From positions 1-44,178 of the forward strand of contig RGQD01000004.1 of assembly GCA_010030205.1 (NCBI GenBank): 44,178 nucleotides of DNA, in the 5' to 3' direction. A program made the translations under genes and the position numbers. Numbering within the stretch: the first letter of the stretch is position 1; the number at the start of each line of letters is the position of its first letter. The notes beneath the pieces were generated by a model. The model was not told where the DNA came from and ran no database searches. It was given only the letters and a program-made list of their open reading frames with translations. This document shows positions 37,205 to 44,178 of the stretch, in pieces. The stretch comes from Betaproteobacteria bacterium. GTDB lineage: Bacteria > Pseudomonadota > Gammaproteobacteria > Burkholderiales > Burkholderiaceae_C.

Positions 37205-38288
37205 ACGCGCTGCTCGAGGTGCGCGAGCTGCGCACCCATTTCCGGACCGATGACGGCGAGTTCCCGGCGGTCGACGGCGTGAGCTTCTCGGTCGAGGCCG
37301 GCCGCACGCTGGCTATCGTCGGTGAATCGGGTTGTGGCAAGAGCGTGACCTCGTTGTCGATCATGGGCTTGGTGCCCAATCCACCGGGGCGCATCGCCGG
37401 TGGTTCGATCCGCTTCGAGGGCCGCGAACTGGTCGGCGCGCCTGCTGCCGAACTGCAAGACTTGCGCGGCAACGCCTTGGCGATGATCTTCCAGGAGCCG
37501 ATGTCCTCGCTGAACCCGGCGTTCACGATCGGCGAGCAAATCGTCGAAGGCCTGCTGCGCCACCGGAAAATCAGCCGGGCCCAGGCCAGCGCACGGGCCT
37601 TGGAGATGCTGCGCAAGGTGCGCATGCCCGCGCCCGAGCAGCGCTTCGGCGAGCACCCGCACAAGCTGTCGGGCGGCATGCGCCAGCGCGCGATGATCGC
37701 GATGGCGCTGGCCTGCGAGCCCAGACTGCTGATCGCCGACGAGCCGACCACCGCGCTCGACGTGACGATTCAGGCCCAGATCCTGGCGCTGATGCGCAGC
37801 CTGCAACAGGAAACCGGCACCGCGATCATCCTGATCACCCATGACCTGGGCGTGGTCGCCGAGGTCGCCGACGAGGTGTTGGTGATGTATGCCGGCCGGG
37901 TGGTCGAGCGTGCGACGGTGCAGGCTTTGTTCGACAGGCCCCAGCATCCCTATAGCGTCGGGCTGCTCGGGGCGATACCCCGGCTCGACAGTCAACGCGA
38001 GCGGCTGGCGGCTATCGAAGGCCAGGTACCCAGCCCGCTGCGCCGGCCAGCGGGTTGCAGCTTTGCCGAGCGTTGCCCGTTCGCCGATGCGCAGTGCCGC
38101 GCGGCAGCGCCCGAACTGCGATCCGTCGGTGAGCAACACCTGTCAGCCTGCTGGAAGGCGCCGCTCGACCCGGCGGTGCTGATGCCGGCCTCTTTCGAAG
38201 CGCAGCGGGACGAGCGCTGGGCCGCTCCCGAGCCGGCCCGCATCCCCTCGGGGGATCGCCTGACGCACCCGCCGGGCGAGGGGCAGAC

Positions 38289-38292
<4 letters not shown>
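37201..38292 (+). CDS. Peptide-type ABC transporter ATP-binding protein (OppD/DppD family)
   Basis: A 363-residue ATPase of the dipeptide/oligopeptide/nickel class. Walker A is [10 protein letters not shown], the Q-loop region is [20 protein letters not shown], the signature [15 protein letters not shown] is intact, Walker B is [12 protein letters not shown], and the switch is [13 protein letters not shown]. The C-terminal oligopeptide-type extension contains [15 protein letters not shown], the Cys cluster that often binds an Fe-S centre. A further Pro-rich tail follows. It overlaps the DUF1028 gene (ATGA) and the next ATPase gene by 4 bp. It would pair with the OppF-type ATPase and energise the DppB/DppC-like permease pair downstream. 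Confidence 0.93.
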
Positions 38293-39386
<1,094 letters not shown>

Positions 39387-39421
39387 TTACCTGCCGCCTT
39401 GCTCACCACGGAGTTCATCCC

Positions 39422-40703
39422 ATGACATCCCCAACCCGAAAATTCTGGCCAGCCCTGGCCAGCTTGCTGCTGGCGCTGGCCCCGCTGGTCGTCCCCGCGC
39501 AGACCCTGCGCATCGGCCTGGCCGAAGACCCCGATGTGCTCGACCCAACGCTGGCGCGCAGCTTCGTCGGCCGGGTGGTGTTTGCCGCTTTGTGCGACAA
39601 GCTGTTCGACATCGACGAGAAGCTGGCGATCCAGCCGCAACTCGCCACCGCCTACGAGTGGTCGGCCGACAGCAAGACGCTGACGCTCAAGCTGCGCCCT
39701 GGTGTCACCTTTCACGACGGCGAAAAGTTCGACGCCGCGGCGGTCAAGTTCAACATCGAGCGCCACAAGACCCTGCCGGGGTCTAACCGCCGCGGCGAAC
39801 TGGCGCCGGTGGCGAGCGTCGAGGTGGTCGACGCCGCGACGGTGCGGCTGAACCTGTCAGCGCCGTTCTCGCCGCTGCTGGCCCAGTTGGCCGACCGCGC
39901 CGGCATGATGGTCTCGCCCAAGGCCGCGCTGGCGGCTGGCGACAAGTTCGGCGCCAAGCCGATCTGCTCGGGGCCGTTCAAGTTCGTCGAGCGCGTGGCA
40001 CAGGACCGGATGGTGTTCGAGCGCTTCCCGGCCTACTGGAACAAGGACGCGGTGCATTTCGACAAAGTGGTCTACACGCCGATTCCCGACGCCACGGTGC
40101 GGCTGGCCAACCTGAAAGCTGGCCAGCTCGACTTTGCCGAGCGGGTGGCCTCCAGCGACATGGAAAAGCTGCAGTCCGACAAGAAGCTCAAGACCTCGCG
40201 CATCACCGAGATCGGCTACCAGGGCATCACGATCAACGTCGGCAAGAGCGAGCTGGCGCAGAAGAACCCGCTGGGCCGCGACGCCCGGGTGCGCGAGGCC
40301 TTCGAGCTCTCGCTAGACCGCCAAGGCCTGGCCCAGGTGGTGATGGACAACGAGGCCCTGGTGGGCAACCAATGGGTCGCGCCGGGCAACACCTTCTACG
40401 CCAAGAGGCCGCGCCGACCCGGACGGCAACCTGTTCAGCTTCCACGGCTGCAAGCAGCCGCTGAACTACGCCGGCTACTGCGACGCCGAGACCGACAAGC
40501 TGCTGGCCGAGTCGCGTACGCTGCGTGATCCCGCGCAGCGCAAGAAGGTGTTCGAGCAGATCGCGGCCCGGGTGCTGAAAGAGCGCCCGATCATCTACCT
40601 GTACCACCGCAACTGGCTCTGGGCCTACTCGCCCAAGCTGTCCGGCGTGCGCAACGTGCCCGACGGCCTGCTGCGCGTCACTGGCCTGAAATTAGCACCC
40701 TGA
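39422..40703 (+). pseudogene. Broken peptide-type ABC solute-binding protein (deletion and frameshift)
   Basis: A family-5 (DppA/OppA-like) periplasmic binding protein. The signal peptide LASLLLALAPLVVPAQ and the first 320 residues are normal (LRIGLAEDPDVLDPTLARSF, FHDGEKFDAAAVKFNIERHK, YWNKDAVHFDKVVYTPIP). At about 40403 the frame breaks after NTFYAK. The expected C-terminus continues in the +2-shifted frame as GRADPDGNLFSFHGCKQPLN and so on to LKLAP-stop at 40703. Compared with the family, some 75 residues between these parts are missing. A truncated 368-residue product with a wrong tail (ending AGRVAYAA at 40528) would result. The flanking transporter genes are intact, so this is either a recent loss or a sequencing/assembly error. 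Confidence 0.85.
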
Positions 40704-40722
40704 ACCAGCAGCGACCTGCGCG

Positions 40723-41664
40723 ATGCTCGACTACCTCGTCAAACGCCTGCTGAGCATCGTGCCGACACTGGTGTTTGTGTCGATGCTGATCTTCGGCCTG
40801 CAGCAACTGCTGCCAGGTGACCCGGCCAAGATCCTGGCCGGCGAGGACCAGGACCCGACCGTCGTGGCCTACCTGCGCGCCAAGCTTCACCTGGACGAGC
40901 CGCTACCGCTGCGCTACGCGCATTGGGTGGACGGCGTTCTGCACGGCGACCTGGGTGAGTCGGTGCGCACCCAGCAGCCGGTGCTTGGGTTGATCGCGCA
41001 AAAGCTGCCAGTCACGGTCGAGCTGGCGCTGCTGGCCTTCGCCATCGCGCTGACCATTGGCATCCCGGCCGGCATCGTCTCGGCGGTAGGCCGGGGCACG
41101 GCCTGGGACTATGGCGCCAACCTGTTCGCGCTCTGGGGCTTGTCGACGCCCAACTTCTGGCTCGGCATCCTGATGATCCTGCTGTTTTCGGTGCAGCTGG
41201 GCTGGCTGCCGGCCTCGGGCTATGTCAGCCCCTTCGAGGACCTGGGCGCCAACCTGCGCGCGATGATCATGCCGGCCTTCGTGCTGGGCAACGCGATCGC
41301 TGCGGTGCTGATGCGCCACACCCGCAGCGCGATGCTGCAGGTGCTGGCCAGCGACTATGTGCGCACCGCCCGCGCCAAGGGTCTGAGCGAGCGCAGCGTC
41401 GTGCTCAAGCATGCGCTGCGCAATGCGCTCACCCCCATCATCACCTTGGGCGCGCTGGAGCTCGGCACCTTGCTGTCGGGCGCGGTGCTGACCGAGCAGG
41501 TGTTCACCATCCCGGGGTTTGGCAAGCTGATCGTCGATTCGGTCTTCAACCGCGACTACGCGGTGGTGCAAGGCGTCGTGCTGGTCACCGCCAGCGCCTA
41601 CATCACACTCAACCTGCTGGCCGATCTGGCTTACTTCGCGGTCAACCCCAGGCTCAGGTCATAG
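40723..41664 (+). CDS. Peptide-type ABC transporter permease (DppB/GsiC family)
   Basis: A 313-residue inner-membrane permease. It opens with MLDYLVKRLLSIVPTLVFVS, the standard first helix, followed by LQQLLPGDPAKILAGE and a periplasmic loop. Later come LFALWGLSTPNFWLGILMIL and the cytoplasmic EAA region DYVRTARAKGLSERSVVLKH, then LGALELGTLLSGAVLTEQVF and FTIPGFGKLIVDSVFNRDY. The fold and length match DppB. It sits 19 bp after the broken binding-protein gene and 5 bp before the partner permease, in the same operon. Confidence 0.93.
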   Translation: MLDYLVKRLLSIVPTLVFVSMLIFGLQQLLPGDPAKILAGEDQDPTVVAYLRAKLHLDEPLPLRYAHWVDGVLHGDLGESVRTQQPVLGLIAQKLPVTVELALLAFAIALTIGIPAGIVSAVGRGTAWDYGANLFALWGLSTPNFWLGILMILLFSVQLGWLPASGYVSPFEDLGANLRAMIMPAFVLGNAIAAVLMRHTRSAMLQVLASDYVRTARAKGLSERSVVLKHALRNALTPIITLGALELGTLLSGAVLTEQVFTIPGFGKLIVDSVFNRDYAVVQGVVLVTASAYITLNLLADLAYFAVNPRLRS

Positions 41665-41669
41665 GCGCC

Positions 41670-42542
41670 ATGCTGAGCACCCAGCCACCAAGCCCTGCCG
41701 CCGATGCCGGCCCCTGGCGCCGCGCCGCGCGCCGGCTGCGGCGCCGCCGCGGCGCCTTGATCGGCGGCGCGGTGGTGCTGCTGTTCATCGCGCTGGCGCT
41801 GTTCGCGCCCTGGATCGCGCCGCAAGACCCGATCGCCACCAGCTGGGGCGCGATCCGCAAAGCCCCCAGCGCCGCGCATTGGTTCGGCACCGACGAGATC
41901 GGCCGCGACGTGCTGTCGCGCGTCGTCTGGGGCACAAGAGCCTCGCTGCTGGCCGGCCTGGTGTCAGTGGCGATCTCTCTCGCGCTGGGGGTGCCGATAG
42001 GCCTGGCAGCGGGTTTCCTGGGCGGAGTCGTCGACGGCCTGATCTCACGCATCACCGACGCTTTCCTGGCCTGCCCCTTCCTGATCCTGGCGATCGCGCT
42101 GGCCGCCTTTCTCGGGCCGAGTCTCACCAACGCGATGATCGCGATCGGCGTCTCGGCCACCCCGATCTTCGTCCGACTGACGCGCGCGCAGGTGCTCAAC
42201 ATCTTGGTCGAGGACTTCGTCGAAGCCGCACGCGCGGTGGGCAACCCGCCGCTGCGCATCGCGCTGCGCCATGTGCTGCCCAACATCACCGCGCCGCTGG
42301 TGGTGCAGGCCACGCTGGCGATCGCTTCCGCCGTGATCGCCGAGGCCAGCCTGTCCTTCCTCGGCCTGGGCCAGCAACCGCCGGCGCCGAGTTGGGGCAG
42401 CATGCTCAACACTGCGAAGAACTTCATCGACAACGCCCCCTGGATGGCCGTCTGGCCGGGACTGGCGATCTTCGCGCTGGTGCTGTCCTTCAACCTGCTC
42501 GGTGACGGGCTGCGCGATGCGCTGGACCCGCGCCAGCGCTGA
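41670..42542 (+). CDS. Peptide-type ABC transporter permease (DppC/GsiD family)
   Basis: A 290-residue inner-membrane permease. A basic, Arg-rich N-terminus precedes the first helix (IGGAVVLLFIALALFAPWIA). Then come HWFGTDEIGRDVLSRVVWGT, the DppC hallmark, and LGVPIGLAAGFLGGVVDGLI. The EAA loop is EDFVEAARAVGNPPLRIALR, and AEASLSFLGLGQQPPAPSWG is near the C-terminus. It would pair with the DppB-like permease. It is followed after 29 bp by the gamma-glutamyltransferase gene. Confidence 0.93.
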   Translation: MLSTQPPSPAADAGPWRRAARRLRRRRGALIGGAVVLLFIALALFAPWIAPQDPIATSWGAIRKAPSAAHWFGTDEIGRDVLSRVVWGTRASLLAGLVSVAISLALGVPIGLAAGFLGGVVDGLISRITDAFLACPFLILAIALAAFLGPSLTNAMIAIGVSATPIFVRLTRAQVLNILVEDFVEAARAVGNPPLRIALRHVLPNITAPLVVQATLAIASAVIAEASLSFLGLGQQPPAPSWGSMLNTAKNFIDNAPWMAVWPGLAIFALVLSFNLLGDGLRDALDPRQR

Positions 42543-42571
42543 CAATAACGACTCAACTGCGAGACACGACC

Positions 42572-44178
42572 ATGACATTCGACTGGAACAACCCCTACCC
42601 GACGATCCGCAGCCCGCTGATGGCGCGCAACGTCGTCGCCACCTCGCAGGCCCTGGCCTCTCAAGCGGGGCTGCGCATGCTGCAACAAGGCGGCAACGCG
42701 GTCGATGCGGCGATCGCCGCAGCCGCTGCACTGACCATCGTCGAGCCGGTGTCCAACGGCCTGGGCAGCGACAACTTCGCGATCCTGTGGGACGGCAAAG
42801 CGCTGCACGGCCTGAACTCATCGGGTGTCGCGCCAGCGGCCTGGAACCCGGGCTACTTCCGCAAGAAATACGGCAGGAGCAACGGCGACAAGATGCCGAT
42901 GCGCGGCTGGGACACCGTCACCACGCCGGGCGCGGTGGCGGGCTGGGTGGCCCTGTCCGAGCGCTTCGGCAAGCTGCCTTTTGCCGACCTGCTGGCACCA
43001 GCCATCGAACTGGCCGAGCGCGGCCATGGCGTGGGCGTGATCGTCGCCGACAAATGGCGCCGTGCCACGCCGCTGTTGCACGACTTGCCGGGCTTTGCCG
43101 AGGCCTTCATGCCGCGCGGCCGCGCACCCGAGCCGGGTGAGCGCTTCGTGTTCTCGGCCGCCGGCGCCACGCTGCGCCAGATCGCGCTGACCAAGGGCGA
43201 GGCCTTTTACCGCGGCGAAATCGCCGAGAAGCTGGTGGCGCATGCCCGTGCCTATGGCGGCAGCATGGCGCTGTCCGACCTGGCCAACTACCGACCCGAA
43301 TGGGTCACGCCGATCCAGAAGGATTTCGCCGGCCACACGCTGCACGAGATACCGCCCAACGGCCAGGGCATTGCCGCGCTGATGGCGCTGGGCATGCTCG
43401 ACAAGCTCGACCTGGGGCGTTTCCCGGTCGACAGCGTGCAGTCGCAACACCTGCAGATCGAGGCGATGAAGCTGGCTTTTGCCGACACCTACCGCTGGGT
43501 CGCCGATGCGCGCCACATGACCGAGGTGACGGCGGCCGACTTGCTGAGCGACGGCTACCTGAGCGAGCGCGCCAAGCTCATCGACCCCCGCCGGGCGATC
43601 GACTGCCAGCACGGCACGCCGCCCAAGGGCGGCACGATCTACCTGAGCGCCGCCGACGAGAGCGGCATGATGATCAGCCTGATCCAGTCCAACTACATGG
43701 GTTTTGGCAGCGGCGTCGTGGTGCCTGGCACCGGTGTCAGCCTGCAAAACCGCGGCCATGGCTTCACGCTGGACGAGACGCATCCCAACGTCGTGGCGGG
43801 CGGCAAGCGGCCTTTCCACACCATCATCCCGGGCTTCCTGACCAAGGATGGCAAGCCGCAAATGAGCTTTGGCGTGATGGGCGGCAACATGCAGCCGCAA
43901 GGCCATCTGCAGACCCTGGTGCGCATCCTGACCCACCGCCAGCAGCCCCAAGCCGCCTGCGACGCGCCGCGCTGGAAGGTCGGCACCGGCCTGAGCGTCG
44001 ATTTCGAATCGACGATGGCGCCCCAGCTGGTCGATGGCTTGAAGGCGCTCGGCCACCGCTTCGAGCCCACCGCCGACAGCTACATGGACTACGGCAGCGG
44101 CCAGTTCATCTGGAAGCTCAGCGATGACCTGGAAGACGGCTATGTCGCGGCCAGCGACTCGCGCCGCGACGGGCACGC
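42572..44178 (+). CDS. Gamma-glutamyltransferase family protein (3' end outside window)
   Basis: 535 codons of an Ntn-hydrolase of the gamma-glutamyltranspeptidase family; the last residues lie beyond the window. The large-subunit part shows ARNVVATSQALASQAGLRML, GGNAVDAAIAAAAALTIVEP and VTTPGAVAGWVALSERFGKL. The autocleavage region reads KGGTIYLSAADESGMMISLI, followed by QSNYMGFGSGVVVPGTG and LQNRGHGF. These match the GGT-like subgroup that has a TxYL site in place of TTHxS. No signal peptide is visible, so it is probably cytoplasmic, unlike E. coli Ggt. It would hydrolyse gamma-glutamyl compounds imported by the upstream transporter. Confidence 0.9.
   Translation, partial: MTFDWNNPYPTIRSPLMARNVVATSQALASQAGLRMLQQGGNAVDAAIAAAAALTIVEPVSNGLGSDNFAILWDGKALHGLNSSGVAPAAWNPGYFRKKYGRSNGDKMPMRGWDTVTTPGAVAGWVALSERFGKLPFADLLAPAIELAERGHGVGVIVADKWRRATPLLHDLPGFAEAFMPRGRAPEPGERFVFSAAGATLRQIALTKGEAFYRGEIAEKLVAHARAYGGSMALSDLANYRPEWVTPIQKDFAGHTLHEIPPNGQGIAALMALGMLDKLDLGRFPVDSVQSQHLQIEAMKLAFADTYRWVADARHMTEVTAADLLSDGYLSERAKLIDPRRAIDCQHGTPPKGGTIYLSAADESGMMISLIQSNYMGFGSGVVVPGTGVSLQNRGHGFTLDETHPNVVAGGKRPFHTIIPGFLTKDGKPQMSFGVMGGNMQPQGHLQTLVRILTHRQQPQAACDAPRWKVGTGLSVDFESTMAPQLVDGLKALGHRFEPTADSYMDYGSGQFIWKLSDDLEDGYVAASDSRRDGH

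Noticed and set aside
42818-44176. Minus-strand open frame of 452 codons at the right edge
   Set aside because: It is the complement of the gamma-glutamyltransferase gene; the sense frame carries all family motifs.

Overview
The window is about 44 kb of GC-rich chromosomal DNA. Its gene content resembles a betaproteobacterium of the order Burkholderiales: a rhizobial/burkholderial-type glycerol ABC operon, a TAXI-type solute-binding protein, DUF1028 plus gamma-glutamyltransferase with a dipeptide ABC transporter, and a SulP-cNMP transporter. Placement to order is inference from family content and codon style; there is no rRNA or other marker gene.

Layout. (1) 1-5.75 kb, minus strand: a detoxification/efflux island. 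It holds an HxlR regulator - SDR - MATE operon, a MAPEG protein, an epimerase-like SDR - MATE operon, and a decayed second copy of the epimerase that kept its twin-operator promoter. (2) 5.8-6.95 kb: a scar made of IS21-family end repeats, the C-terminal stub of IstB and a broken aldehyde dehydrogenase. (3) 6.96-9.8 kb: panB-panC (pantothenate synthesis) and a TauD/TfdA dioxygenase. (4) 9.8-14.2 kb: an AT-rich spacer with a near-consensus orphan promoter, a class III nucleotide cyclase, and, converging on it, a SulP transporter with fused STAS and cyclic-nucleotide-binding domains that sits behind an Asp/Glu-racemase-family gene. (5) 14.4-15.6 kb: a class V aminotransferase. (6) 15.7-25.7 kb: a complete glycerol regulon, glpD-glpS-glpT-glpP-glpQ-glpU-glpV on minus and glpR-glpK divergent on plus. 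GlpR lacks a 21-residue block of its effector domain. (7) 25.7-36.2 kb: the least familiar part. Two secreted Ala-rich coiled-coil proteins (plus strand) converge on an operon of TAXI solute-binding protein - TPR/secretin protein - secreted pentapeptide-repeat protein (minus strand). That operon lies downstream of a two-component system whose sensor kinase has a 7TMR-DISM input module. (8) 36.5-44.2 kb, plus strand: DUF1028 - two peptide-type ABC ATPases - a broken solute-binding protein - two permeases - a gamma-glutamyltransferase that runs off the window.

How the genes work together. The glycerol cluster imports glycerol through GlpSTPQUV, phosphorylates it with GlpK and oxidises it with GlpD. 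The last operon looks like uptake and breakdown of gamma-glutamyl or other small peptides, but its binding protein has lost about 75 codons and its reading frame. The cyclase/SulP pair could be a second-messenger-gated anion transporter. The region 26.4-36.2 kb is the best candidate for an undescribed envelope system: a short secretin with an N-terminal TPR region, co-translated with a TAXI receptor that has no TRAP permease, plus secreted beta-helix and coiled-coil proteins and a dedicated-looking two-component system.
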